Assembly: GCF_003725545.1 (NCBI RefSeq) | Contig: NZ_RJLN01000006.1 | Coordinates: forward strand, 1-64,000 | Direction of reading: 5' to 3' | Length of the DNA stretch: 64,000 nucleotides | From: Micromonospora solifontis | GTDB lineage: Bacteria; Actinomycetota; Actinomycetes; Mycobacteriales; Micromonosporaceae | Part shown: piece after piece, positions 26,124 through 36,400 of the stretch | How the letters are laid out: each line of letters opens with the position of its first letter | Numbering within the stretch: the stretch's first letter is position 1 | Notes under the pieces: generated by a model | Databases searched by the model: none | What the model was told of the DNA's origin: nothing | What the model saw: only the letters and a program-made list of their open reading frames with translations | Position numbers and translations under genes: made by a program

Positions 26124-26164
26124 GCACTTCGTCGGCCGGCTCTGACCGCGCCAGCCCCCGGCCG

Positions 26165-28468
26165 TCAGCGCCGCCAGCGCAGCGGCCCCGGGTGCACCGT
26201 CCACAGCAGCCGCCGCCACCGGGGACGGGCGGCGCGCAGCGCGGCGACGTACCCGGCGGCCAGCGCCGCCGCCCGGTCCGCCTGCGCTGGCGTCGCGGTG
26301 CCCGGGGCGAAGCCGACCTGGTTGAGCAGGGCAGCCAGCTCGTCGACATCCCCGCCGGCCGCGTCCGCGGCCGCCGCCGGGTCACCCGCCGCGCGAGCCC
26401 CGGCGAGGGTACGGCGCGCCTGCGCGGCGACCTCGGTGGCGGCCAGGTCGTGGCCGGCCGGGTGGCCGGACAGCCGCAGCGCGTCGGTCAGCTCCCGCCA
26501 GGCGCCGGCGATCCGCCCGCCGGGGTCACCCCGGTGCAGCCGGGCCCGGCTCAGGTTGCGGCGCAGCAGCATCAGGGTCAGCAGCACCAGGCCGACCAGC
26601 AGCACCAGGCCGCCGACACCGCCGCCGACCAGCACCGGCGTACCCGGGCCGCCCCGGCCCCCGGCCGACGCGGGCGCGGCCTCGGCCGGGGGAGTGGCGG
26701 TGGCCTCCAGGGTCGGCTCCGGCACCTCCGACGGGGGCGGGGTGTCCGGCGGCGGGCGGAAGTCCTCCTCCACCGGGCGGGGCTCCTCGTCCGGCCGGGG
26801 CATCGGGTCGAACGGCACCCAGCCGAGGCCGTCGAAGAGCACCTCCGGCCAGGCGGACGCGTCCGCCGCCCGGACCGGGCCGTCACCCTTGGGGTCGAAG
26901 CCCACCACCACCCGGGTGGGCAGCCCGGCCAGCCGGCCCAGCACCGCGAACGCCGCCGCGAACTGCTCCGAGGTGCCCCGCTGCCCACCGCCGTTGCGCG
27001 GTCCGAAGAGGAAGAACGCCAGGTTCGGGTACGCGTGCCCGCTCGGCGCGTCCGCCGTCACCCGGTAGTGCTCGGCGAGGAAGTCCTGGATGGCGGTGGC
27101 CCGCGCGTACGGGGCGCCGTTCTCCTCGGCCAGCTGGGTGGCCAGCCGGCGCAGCTGCTCCGGCGCCCCGTCGGCGACCCGCAGCACCCGGGCGACCGCG
27201 TCCCCGGCCGGCACGTTCGCCGTGGCCAGCAGGTTCGTGTCCGGCCGCTCCCGCACCGAGGTGACCGTGTACCGCAGCCCCAGGGCCAGCCCCTCGGGCC
27301 GGATCAGCGTCCCGGTCGCCGGGTCGTACGCCACCCGGGCGCCGGACACCTCGCGCGGCGTCGGCACGGCCGGCAACAGCCGCCCGGTCAGATCGGCCAC
27401 GGTGATCCGCTGGCGGATCGTGTCGGTGCTCGCCCCGGGCGCCGGTGTCGCGGCCGGCAGGATCCGCCCGGCGTTGCGGTAGGTGGCCCCGACCCGCCAG
27501 GTCACCCCGTCGTAGTCGCTGAGCACCGCCAGCCGGATCCTCGGCGCGTCGCCCGCCGACGCGCCCGCCTCGGTCCGCACGTCCAGCAGCTGCTGGTCCG
27601 GGTTGAGCGCCCACCCGGAGATCCGGATCAGCGGGTTCTCATCCAGCGACTCGACCTGCGGCGGCTCGACGTACCGGCGGGGATCGACCGGGCGGTCGTC
27701 CACCTGGCCGGCGACCACGGGGGCGAGCAGGGCGGCGAGGGCCACCACCACCGCCACCCCCGCCGCGCCGGCGGCGAACAGGCGCAGCCGCACCGCCGGG
27801 GCCAGCCCGGCCGCCGGGTCCGCCGACCCCGGCCGGTCCGGCCGCCCGGAAGGTGCCGCCAGACCGGCGGCGGCGACCGCCGCGAACAGCACCGACGGCC
27901 CGATCGCCGGATCCGCGTTCGGGCCGACCACGTACAACGCGCCCGCGTACAGCAGCGCCGGCGGCAGGTAGCCCAGCAGCACCCGGCCCGTGCGCAGCGC
28001 CACCTCGGCGGCGGTCAGCCCGGCCAGCCAGGCGGCGACCAGCGGCACCAGCACGGTGTCCGGCGCCGGCTCGACCGGGATCATCGCGGTCAGCAGCCGG
28101 GGGACGGCATTGCGGGCGGCGTCCGCGGCCACCGCGCCCAAGCCGCCGGGCAGCGCGGCATGGGCGGCGGCCAGCTTCAGCGACAGCACCGTCCAGCCGG
28201 CCAGGCCGGCCACCGACAGGGGCGCGACCAGCCAGGACGGCAACCGTCGGGCGGCGACGCTGACCAGCACCGAGCCGATCGCCGCGCCGACCATCAGGCG
28301 GGTCAGCAGCGGCCCCGCGTACACCCGGCCCAGCACCACGCCGGCCAGGGAGATCATCACGATCAGGGCGAGCGGCACCGGGACCGCCCGCAGCGCCCGC
28401 GCCACGGCCCGCTCCCGCGGCGGCCCGGCGGGCGCGTCCGCACCGGCCGGCGCCGGCGACAGCGTCAC
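26165..28468 (-). CDS. TgpA-like membrane protein with inactive transglutaminase domain
   Basis: 767 residues. Residues 1-240 hold about six TM segments, then a DUF3488-like extracellular part. A transglutaminase core follows (YARATAIQDFLAEHY...) and a last TM segment with a cytoplasmic tail. In active members the nucleophile lies in GxCEQFA and the His in HAWxEV. Here these read GTSEQFA and SAWPEV, so both Cys and His are lost and catalysis is unlikely. The GTG start overlaps the DUF58 stop by four bases, as in the MoxR-DUF58-TgpA operon type linked to cell-envelope maintenance. Confidence 0.88.
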   Translation of the reverse strand: MTLSPAPAGADAPAGPPRERAVARALRAVPVPLALIVMISLAGVVLGRVYAGPLLTRLMVGAAIGSVLVSVAARRLPSWLVAPLSVAGLAGWTVLSLKLAAAHAALPGGLGAVAADAARNAVPRLLTAMIPVEPAPDTVLVPLVAAWLAGLTAAEVALRTGRVLLGYLPPALLYAGALYVVGPNADPAIGPSVLFAAVAAAGLAAPSGRPDRPGSADPAAGLAPAVRLRLFAAGAAGVAVVVALAALLAPVVAGQVDDRPVDPRRYVEPPQVESLDENPLIRISGWALNPDQQLLDVRTEAGASAGDAPRIRLAVLSDYDGVTWRVGATYRNAGRILPAATPAPGASTDTIRQRITVADLTGRLLPAVPTPREVSGARVAYDPATGTLIRPEGLALGLRYTVTSVRERPDTNLLATANVPAGDAVARVLRVADGAPEQLRRLATQLAEENGAPYARATAIQDFLAEHYRVTADAPSGHAYPNLAFFLFGPRNGGGQRGTSEQFAAAFAVLGRLAGLPTRVVVGFDPKGDGPVRAADASAWPEVLFDGLGWVPFDPMPRPDEEPRPVEEDFRPPPDTPPPSEVPEPTLEATATPPAEAAPASAGGRGGPGTPVLVGGGVGGLVLLVGLVLLTLMLLRRNLSRARLHRGDPGGRIAGAWRELTDALRLSGHPAGHDLAATEVAAQARRTLAGARAAGDPAAAADAAGGDVDELAALLNQVGFAPGTATPAQADRAAALAAGYVAALRAARPRWRRLLWTVHPGPLRWRR

Positions 28469-29637
28469 CACCGGCGGATCCCGTCCCACTCGGCGGCGAA
28501 CTCGGCCCCGTCGGCGGCGTCCACCACCGTCAGGCCCGCCGCGCCGGCCGGCGTCGGCCCGGCCGCGCCGAACACCCCCACCACCACCGACGGGTACGCG
28601 CCGCGCAGCGCGCCCACGTGCCCCAGGTCCCCCCGGGCGCCCGGCCCGGTCAGGAAGACCAGCGTGTCGCCGAGCCGGTCCTGCCGCAATCGGCTCATCG
28701 CGGCACGCAGCACGTCCACCCCGCCCTCGGCCAGCTCCACCGCGGCCAGCCGGTCCAACGGCGCGGTCGACGTCTCTAGGCCGGCCCCGCCAGCGGTGTC
28801 GTCGCCGGGCGGGGCGACCAGCAGCAGGCTCACCGGCAGATCCTCGCGGACCGCGGCGGCCACCACCGACGCGGCCGCCTCGCACGCCGCCTCGAACGAC
28901 TCGGCCACCCCGTCCACCCGGTCCGGGTGGGCGGCCGCCCGGTTGTCCAGCACCACCACGAGCCGGGGCAGGCTGGTGTCCACGTTCTCCCGCACCATCA
29001 ACTCGCCCACCCGGGCACTGGTCCGCCAGTGCACCCGGCGCAGCTCGTCGCCGACCACGTACTCCCGCAGCGAGTCGAAGGTGATCGAGCCGTGCGGCAC
29101 GCTGTCGGTCCGCCCGTCCAGGCTGCGCCCCGCCCCGGTCGGCACCGCCCGCAGCGGATGGATGCGCGGGTGCACCCAGACCGGCACCCTGCCCCCGTAC
29201 GAGCGGGCCAACGCGACCAGCCCCAGCGGATCGCGGCGGGTCACCCGCAGCGGCCCGACCGGCACCACGCCGCGGCGGTGGGTCGGTACGTCGTAGCGGA
29301 CCGTGGTGTCCCGACTGGGCCGCAGCCGCAGCAGCGGGACCGGGACCAGCCGGCCGCCGCAGCGGTCCTCGGCGACCAGGTTCGCCGCCCGCAGCCGCCC
29401 CGTGTTGCGTACGGTCAACGTCATGGCGGCCGGCTCACCCCGCGCCACCCGGTCCGGGTCGGCCGTCCGCTCGACCGCCAGCCGGGGCCGCCACGCGGCG
29501 GTGGCCAGGGCGTACCCGAGCGCCACGACGGCCGCCGCGCCGAGCACGGTCAGCTCCGGGTACGCGTACCGGAAGCCGACGCCGAGCAGCACGACGGCGG
29601 CCACGAGCAGCCCGATGCCCCGGGCGGTGATCCCCAC
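28465..29637 (-). CDS. DUF58 domain protein
   Basis: 390 residues. Two N-terminal TM segments (IGLLVAAVVLLGVGFRYAYP...) precede a beta-rich stretch. The DUF58 motif RExxxGDELRRVHWRTSARVGELMVRE is at about 195, and a von Willebrand-like C-terminal part contains RLVVVLDNRA. DUF58 proteins partner MoxR ATPases in a proposed chaperone or metal-insertion system. It starts with GTG 11 bp after the MoxR stop. Confidence 0.92.
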   Translation of the reverse strand: MGITARGIGLLVAAVVLLGVGFRYAYPELTVLGAAAVVALGYALATAAWRPRLAVERTADPDRVARGEPAAMTLTVRNTGRLRAANLVAEDRCGGRLVPVPLLRLRPSRDTTVRYDVPTHRRGVVPVGPLRVTRRDPLGLVALARSYGGRVPVWVHPRIHPLRAVPTGAGRSLDGRTDSVPHGSITFDSLREYVVGDELRRVHWRTSARVGELMVRENVDTSLPRLVVVLDNRAAAHPDRVDGVAESFEAACEAAASVVAAAVREDLPVSLLLVAPPGDDTAGGAGLETSTAPLDRLAAVELAEGGVDVLRAAMSRLRQDRLGDTLVFLTGPGARGDLGHVGALRGAYPSVVVGVFGAAGPTPAGAAGLTVVDAADGAEFAAEWDGIRRW

Positions 29638-29647
29638 GCCGGTGCCG

Positions 29648-30643
29648 TCAGCCGTGCACCGGGGCCGGCTGGCCCGACGGCAGCGGCACCGGCACCGACG
29701 CCACCGCCTGGCGCAGCACCTCGGCGGCGGTCACCCCGCGCACCTGCGCGTCCGGGGTGAGCAGCAGCCGGTGCGCGAAGACCGGCTCGGCGAGGGTCTT
29801 CAGGTCCTCCGGCATGATCCAGCCCCGGCCGTCGATCAGCGCGTACGCGCAGGCCGCCCGGGTCAGCGCGATCACCCCGCGGGGGCTGACCCCGACCCGC
29901 ACCTGCGGGTGGTTGCGGGTGGCCGCCGCCAGGCGCACCGCGTACGCGTACAGCGGCTCGGCGATGTGCACGCGGCGGGCCATCCGCACCATCTCCCCGA
30001 CGGTCGCGGTGTCGGTGATCGCGGTCAGCGAGTCGGGGGAGCGGACCGTGGCGCCGCGCAGCACCTCCACCTCGACCGCCTCGTCGGGGTAGCCGACGGA
30101 GAGCTTCACCAGGAACCGGTCCAGCTGGGCCTCGGGCAGCCGGTAGGTGCCGTCCATCTCCACCGGGTTCTGCGTGGCCACCACCAGGAACGGCTGCGGC
30201 ACCGGATGCCGGACACCGTCCACGGTGACCGTCCGCTCCTCCATCACCTCCAGCAGCGCCGACTGGGTCTTCGGCGACGCCCGGTTGATCTCGTCGGCGA
30301 TGACGATGTTGGCGAAGACCGGACCCGGGTGGAACTCGAAACCCCGGGTGGCCTGGTTGAAGATGGTCACCCCGGACACGTCCGACGGCAGCAGGTCCGG
30401 GGTGAACTGGATCCGTCGCCACTGGCCCTTCACCGTCGCCGCGACGGCCCGGGCCAGGGTGGTCTTACCCACCCCGGGCACGTCCTCGAGCAGGACGTGC
30501 CCCTGGGCGAACAGCGCGGTCAGCGCCAGCCGGACCACCTGCGGTTTGCCCAGCACGACCGCGTTGACGTTCTCGGCCAGCCGGGCGGCGAGGGCGGCGA
30601 AGCCCTGCACCTCCGGCTGGGTGAGCGGTTCCTGGGTGTTCAC
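29648..30643 (-). CDS. MoxR-family AAA+ ATPase
   Basis: 331 residues. Walker A is EDVPGVGKTTLARA, Walker B is IVIADEINRASPKTQSALLE, and sensor 1 is VVATQNPVEMDGTYRLPEAQLDRF. This is the RavA/MoxR group, thought to assemble or remodel VWA or DUF58 partner proteins using ATP. It starts with GTG and sits between the DUF58 gene and the large fn3 gene with gaps of 10 and 28 bp, so this is one operon. Confidence 0.93.
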   Translation of the reverse strand: MNTQEPLTQPEVQGFAALAARLAENVNAVVLGKPQVVRLALTALFAQGHVLLEDVPGVGKTTLARAVAATVKGQWRRIQFTPDLLPSDVSGVTIFNQATRGFEFHPGPVFANIVIADEINRASPKTQSALLEVMEERTVTVDGVRHPVPQPFLVVATQNPVEMDGTYRLPEAQLDRFLVKLSVGYPDEAVEVEVLRGATVRSPDSLTAITDTATVGEMVRMARRVHIAEPLYAYAVRLAAATRNHPQVRVGVSPRGVIALTRAACAYALIDGRGWIMPEDLKTLAEPVFAHRLLLTPDAQVRGVTAAEVLRQAVASVPVPLPSGQPAPVHG

Positions 30644-30671
30644 GTGCGGGTGGCTCCTCCGGCGGGAAGGG

Positions 30672-33299
30672 TCAGCAGGTGGGCAGGAGGTTGATGTTGT
30701 CGCCGCCCTCCAGGTTCAGCCAGGCCCACGGGATGTAGTTCTTCCCTGAGTACGCGACCTGCACCCACCAGGTGCTGCGCTTGTCGTTGTTGTAGATGTA
30801 GGCGTAGACCTCTTCACCCTGCTTCTTGCAGTACGCCCGCAGCCGGGTGCCGGGCTTCGCCCAACCCACCTGCTTCGAGTTGACCTGCTGCGGGATCGAG
30901 AAGATCTCGTTGCCGTTGCGGCCGGACACTTCCGCATTGCAGTAGGTCGCCTCCGCCCCGGAAGAGCCGTTGTTGCAGGTGGCGATGCCGTAGAGCGGGT
31001 CGGTGGCCTGCGCCTTCGTGGCGGTGCCCTTGCCGGCCGCGTTCGTCGCGGTCACCGTCACCGTGTACGACGTGCCCGGCGTCAGCCCGGTCACCCGCAG
31101 GCTGGAGCAGCTGCCGCTGGCCGTCTTGCCGCCGGTCGCCGCCGAGCAGGTGGCCTTGCCGCCACCGGCGTCCACCGTGAACGACACGGTCACCGAGGTG
31201 GCGTCCGCCGACGACCCGGTCACGGTGACCCGCGGCGCGGCGACCGTCCGCGCCGTGGTGCTGGCCTCCGGGCCGGGACCGGCCTCGTTGACCGCCTTCA
31301 CCTTCACCGTGACGTTCTGCCCGTCGCCGAGACCGCCCACCGTGGCCCGGGTGTCGGTCACCTCGCTGGTCTTCCCGCCGGCGTCCACCAGGTACTTCGT
31401 GACCGGCCGACCGTTGTCCACCGCCGGCGCCCACTGCACCGCGACGGTGCCCGGCTGGTCGGCCACCGTGGACGCCTTCAGCTCGGTCGGCGCAGCCGGG
31501 GCGGTGAAGGGCACCACCGTGTTGCTCACCGGGGACGCCTTCGAACCGGCGCCCTTGTCGCTCACCGCGATGACCGTGAACGCGTACTGGGTGCCGTACT
31601 CCAGCTGGCCGGCCGGCATCACCAGCTCGGTCTTCGCCGACTCGCCGGCCGGGGCGGTGGCGCCCGCCGAGGTGGCGGTGACCGCGTACCTCGCGATGGT
31701 GTTGCCCTGGCCGTTCGCGGCCGGCCACGTCACCAGCACCGTGCCGTCCGGCCGCGCCTCCGCCGTCACGCCGGCCGGCGGGTCCGGCACCTCCGCGGTC
31801 GGCACCACCGGGTTGCTCCGGCGGGCCGGCCCGTCGCCCTTGGCGTTGACCGCGTGCACCTCGAACGTGTACGTCTCGCCGTTGGTCAGGCCGGTGATCT
31901 CCACCGCACGCTGGTTCGCGCCCACCTCGCGCCGCTGTCCGCCGCCCTCCACCACGTACTTGGTGATCGCGGCGCCGTTCGACGCGGCCGGCTGCCAGCT
32001 CACCCGCGCCGACGCGTCACCGGCCGCGGCGGTCACCTTGCGCGGCGCCCCCGGCTTGCCCACCTTCGGCTTCTTCGGCGGGGGCGGCGGCAGCGGCGCC
32101 GGCGGCGGGTCGCCGCCGAGCACGTCGTTGGCGTACTTGTCGACCTCGCGGACCTGGTTCCGGTCGTCGACGACCTGCGCGGTGGACGAGTTCGGCGGGT
32201 TGATGAACAGGTGGTTCTCGCGAACCTCCAGCTCCATCGGACCGGGCCGGCCGGACCCCTTGATGGTGTCCACCAGTTGCCCGTCGGCGTCGAAGGAGTA
32301 GACGGTGCCGGTGTCCTCGTCGGCGACGTAGAACCGGCCCGCCCAGGCCACCGCCGGGGTGAGCCGGTCACCCGCGCCGGGCACCGTGAACTGCCGCACG
32401 TCGGCGCCGTCGCGCACCACGTGCACCTTCCGCTCGCCGGGCACCGTCACCGGCACCTGCGGCCCGCTGGTACGCACCGGCAGGCTGCCCGGGGCCGCCA
32501 TGGTGAGGTTCGCCCGCTTCGTCCGGCCGCCCTGCACGGTCACCAGCGAGGCGGAGGTGCGATCCAGCACCGCGACACCCTCGTCCAGGGTGGACACCAC
32601 CAGCTCGTGGCTCGGCTCGGCCACCTCGTACGTCTCGACCTGCTTCGGGCTCAGTCCGGCGGCCGGCGCGTCGCCCGGCGTCTTCGGCAACTCGGCCGCG
32701 GTCACCGCCGACACCGTGCCCTCGCTGGGCACCGCGATCCACAGCCGGCCCGCCCCGTCGAACGCGCCACCGGTGATGCCCGGCGGGTAGTGCACCGGCT
32801 CGCCTACCGGAGTCAGCGCGCGCGGGTCGAGCTGCCGCACGATGCCCTGCACCGCGTCGACCACGAACGCCGAGTCCTCGTGCAACGCCACACTTACCCC
32901 GAACCCGGGGGCGGTCGGGGTGGTCGCGGTGATCTGCAGCGTGGCCAGGTCCAGCGAGCTGACCTGCCCGGTGTTCAGGTCCCGCAGGATCAGCAACCGG
33001 TCGGTCTGGGTGACCTGCATCGGGTGCCGCCGCGCCCCCGGCACCTCCATCCGGGTGTCCACCCGCGCGGTGACCCCGTTGACCCGGGCCACCTCGCTGC
33101 GGGTCGTGCTCCACAACCACGAGCTGGCGTCGTAGCTGGCCACCGCGTTGTCCGCGGCACCGAGGCCGAGCACGGTCAACCCCATCGCGGCCAGCAGCGC
33201 CGCCACGGTGCCGATGGTGACCAGTCCGCCGCGCATCCGGCGGGAACGGGTCCGGGGCGCGTCCGCCCCGGTGCTCGTGACGTCCTCGATGGTGGCCAC
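30672..33299 (-). CDS. Large membrane-anchored protein with fibronectin type III repeats
   Basis: 875 residues. A cytoplasmic tail of about 25 residues and one TM segment (LVTIGTVAALLAAMGLTVLG) lead to a beta-propeller-like region (about 80-385) and a Pro-rich linker. Four fibronectin III domains follow (about 405-775; repeats of KYVVEGG and YTFEVHAVNAKGDGP type). The C-terminal 90 residues contain paired cysteines and resemble an SH3-like module. It is probably an extracellular scaffold acting with the MoxR/DUF58/TgpA genes that follow. GTG start with GGAGG ten bases upstream. Confidence 0.8.
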   Translation of the reverse strand: MATIEDVTSTGADAPRTRSRRMRGGLVTIGTVAALLAAMGLTVLGLGAADNAVASYDASSWLWSTTRSEVARVNGVTARVDTRMEVPGARRHPMQVTQTDRLLILRDLNTGQVSSLDLATLQITATTPTAPGFGVSVALHEDSAFVVDAVQGIVRQLDPRALTPVGEPVHYPPGITGGAFDGAGRLWIAVPSEGTVSAVTAAELPKTPGDAPAAGLSPKQVETYEVAEPSHELVVSTLDEGVAVLDRTSASLVTVQGGRTKRANLTMAAPGSLPVRTSGPQVPVTVPGERKVHVVRDGADVRQFTVPGAGDRLTPAVAWAGRFYVADEDTGTVYSFDADGQLVDTIKGSGRPGPMELEVRENHLFINPPNSSTAQVVDDRNQVREVDKYANDVLGGDPPPAPLPPPPPKKPKVGKPGAPRKVTAAAGDASARVSWQPAASNGAAITKYVVEGGGQRREVGANQRAVEITGLTNGETYTFEVHAVNAKGDGPARRSNPVVPTAEVPDPPAGVTAEARPDGTVLVTWPAANGQGNTIARYAVTATSAGATAPAGESAKTELVMPAGQLEYGTQYAFTVIAVSDKGAGSKASPVSNTVVPFTAPAAPTELKASTVADQPGTVAVQWAPAVDNGRPVTKYLVDAGGKTSEVTDTRATVGGLGDGQNVTVKVKAVNEAGPGPEASTTARTVAAPRVTVTGSSADATSVTVSFTVDAGGGKATCSAATGGKTASGSCSSLRVTGLTPGTSYTVTVTATNAAGKGTATKAQATDPLYGIATCNNGSSGAEATYCNAEVSGRNGNEIFSIPQQVNSKQVGWAKPGTRLRAYCKKQGEEVYAYIYNNDKRSTWWVQVAYSGKNYIPWAWLNLEGGDNINLLPTC

Positions 33300-33448
33300 T
33301 GCCGGCTAGCCTCCCCAGGTCGGTGGGGGAGGCGCCGCGCGTGGTCGACCCTCCCCAGAGCCGGGAGCCATCATAGGGGCCGGCCGACGATCGGGTAACC
33401 CGCACCGTCCTCCTGTGGACACCCAGCGTGTCGCTGTGGACGGCCGGG

Positions 33449-36400
33449 TCAGTTTGTCGGCGTACCCCGCTCCCGGTCGGTGCAGACCTGACCCGAGGTC
33501 GCGTAGGTGTCCGTCGAGTAGACCGCCAGCACCGTGAAGCAGTAGTCCAGCTTCGGACTCAACCCGTTCACCGTGTACGTGGTCGTCCCCGCGTCCACCG
33601 TGGCCATCACGCCCAGCTTCTGCCCCGCCCGGCCACCGGCCACCACGAACGGCACCCCGCCGTCGCTCGGGTCCGTCCAGCTCACCGTGATCGTGGTGCT
33701 GTCGTCGCGCAGCTTCAGCTCACCCGGCGGCGGGCCGCTCACCTTCGGCTTCACCCCGCCCGTCGCGGGCGGCGGCCCGGGCTCCGGCGCCGCGTCGCGG
33801 TTCAGCACCACCGCGCCCACACCCACCGCCGCCGCCACCGCGACCACCGCCGCCCCGACCGCCACGGCCACCACCGCCCGGTTACGGCCGCGCGGCTCCG
33901 GCTCCTCCGCACCCAGCGGGTACGCGGGCGGTTGATGGAACGGCGCCGGCACCGCCGGCAACGCCCCCTGCTCCGGGTACGCCTGCGGCCCCGGCTGGGC
34001 CGAGTCGGGGAAGGTCAGCAGCTCGTCGTAGACCGGCAGCGACCCGGGACGTTCGTCCTCGGGCTCGTCGGCCTTCGGCATCGTCGGATCGACCGGGCCC
34101 CGCTCCGGCTCGGCGTCCTCGTCCGAAGGCGGCTCCGACCTCGGGTCGGCCGGCCGGTCGGCGACCGGCTGCGACGGCCCGACGCTGCTCCACGGCGGGG
34201 CGGTCAACCCCCACGGCGGCACCGGCGACGCGCTCACCGGCGCGGCGGCCGGCGGCCCGCTCACCGGATAGCCAGGTACCGGCGGTGCGCTGACCGGTGG
34301 CGCCGGCGGACCGGACGCGGGCGGCGCGCTGAACGGCGCCTGGTACGGCGGCCCGCTGTACGGCGAACCGCTCACCGGCGGCGCGCTGAACGGCGCCGGG
34401 TAGGGCGGACCGCTACGCGGCGGCGCGTAGACCGGGGCCGCGCTGGTTGGCGCGTCGCCCGCCGCAGGCGAACTTCCCGGCGGTGCGCTCGTCGGCGGCG
34501 TGCTGACTGGCGGTCCGCTCGTTGGCGGCGTGCTGACGGGCGGTGTGCTCGTCGGCGGTGCGCTGACTGGCGGCGCGCCCATGGGCAGTGCGCTCGTCGG
34601 CGGTGCGCTCACGGGCGGCGCGCTCATGGGCGGTGTGCTGACTGGCGGTGCGCTCATGGGCGGTGCGCTTGTCGGCGGTGCGCTGAAGGGCCCGCCGCCT
34701 GCGGGAGGTGAGCCGGCCGGCGGTCCACTCTCCGGCGGTGCACTGGCGGGTGCCGCATCCGCCGGCCTGCCCACCGGACCCGCCTCGAAGGGCCCTCCGC
34801 TGACCGATGCCACGCTCCCCGAGGCCTCGCCGACCCGCGACGCCTGGCCACCGTGCCCACCGTCCCCCGGCTCGCGGACGGAGGCATCGCCGCCGTGCTC
34901 CGGTCCGCGGACGCCGGGTCCGGCGGCGGCCGGATCACCGACGGGCGGACCGCTGACCGGCGCGGTGGGGGCCACCGGGGTGGCGGAGGTGGACGACGCG
35001 GCGGCGCGTTCCATCTCCTCCTGCAGCAGCGGGCCGATCTGCTGGACCTGGACGGTCGGCTTGTCCCAGCCGGGCGCCGGGGCGGTCGAAGCGGGCGCGC
35101 CGTCGGCCGGGCCGGTTCGGTCCGGCCCGGCCTCGCCGCCCGATCGTTCCGGCCCGCTCGCCGGGCCGGCCTCGCCGCCCGTGCTCGGCGCCGGTGCGAC
35201 CGGACGCGGCCTGGGCGCCGCCGGGGACTCCGTCGCTGGCGGTGGCGAGGGCGGTGCGGACGGCGGCACCGGGTTCGGGGCCTGCGGCGCCGGGACGACC
35301 GGCGGCGGGGGAAGGGTACGGACGGCCGGCGATGCCGAGGTCGCCGCCGGCGTCGGGGCATTCCCGGGCCCGTCGGGGCGCGGCGCCGCCGGGACCGGGA
35401 TCACCGGCGTCGGCGGCAGGGGAGCCGCCGGACGTGGCGCGACCGTTGGCGGTGCGTCCATCGATGCTCGGGTCGCAACTGGTGGCGGAGGCGGGCCATC
35501 CGGGTGCGGGGCCACCGCCGGTGGTGGCGGGACCGGCACGCCGATGCCGGAGACGGGCCGGGCGGGGAGCGGGCCCAGGGGCACGGGGTGAGGACCGGAG
35601 ACGGGCTGCGAGGCGCGTGCGGCCGTGGGTGCACCGGGAACCGCCGGGGCGGCGGGCGGGGCCGGCCGCGGCGGCTGCGGCGGCTGCGGAGGATGGGCCG
35701 GGGCGGCCGGGTGCGGCGTGGACACCGGATGGGGCCCCGCGGCGGCGTGCGGCGCGGAGAGCGGGGAGGCCGGCGGCCCGGCGACGTGCGGCGGCGGGAA
35801 GGCTGGAGGTGTGTCGGAGGGTGGCGGCGGGGAGGCCGGCCCCCCGGCGGCGTGCGGCGGGGCGGCCGGAGGCGTGGCGGCGTGCGGCCCAGCGGCCGGA
35901 GGTGTGGTGGCGGGTGGCGGCGGAGCGGCCGGAGGCGTGGCGACGTGCGGCCCGGCGGCCGGCGCCCCAGCGGCGGGATACGGCGGCTGGACGGCGGGCC
36001 GTGGCGCTGGAGCGGCCGGTGGCGTCGGGGGCGCGGGCGGCACCGCAACGGAGGGCGGTGAAGCGGCACCGGGAGCCGGGATGACCGGAGGTGGTGGCAG
36101 GGCCGGCGCGAGGGGAGCCGCCACGAGACGGGGAGGAGCGGGCGGCGGGTTCGCCGGGGCGCTGGCGGCGGGCGCCCAGGGGGAAGCCGGAGCCGGCGTG
36201 GCCTGGGGAGCCCATTCCGCGCCCGCCACTGGCAACCCCGACTGCGGGGCGGTCGACCCGTGGGAGGCGGGTGGCGCCGAGCGGGGCGGAGTGGAGGCGG
36301 CCGGCGCAGGGGCAGTCGTCGGCGGCTGATGCGGCTGTGGCATGACCGGCATGGGCATCGTCGGACCGGAGAGGGCGCCCGGCTGCGGGGTGGGAGCGGC

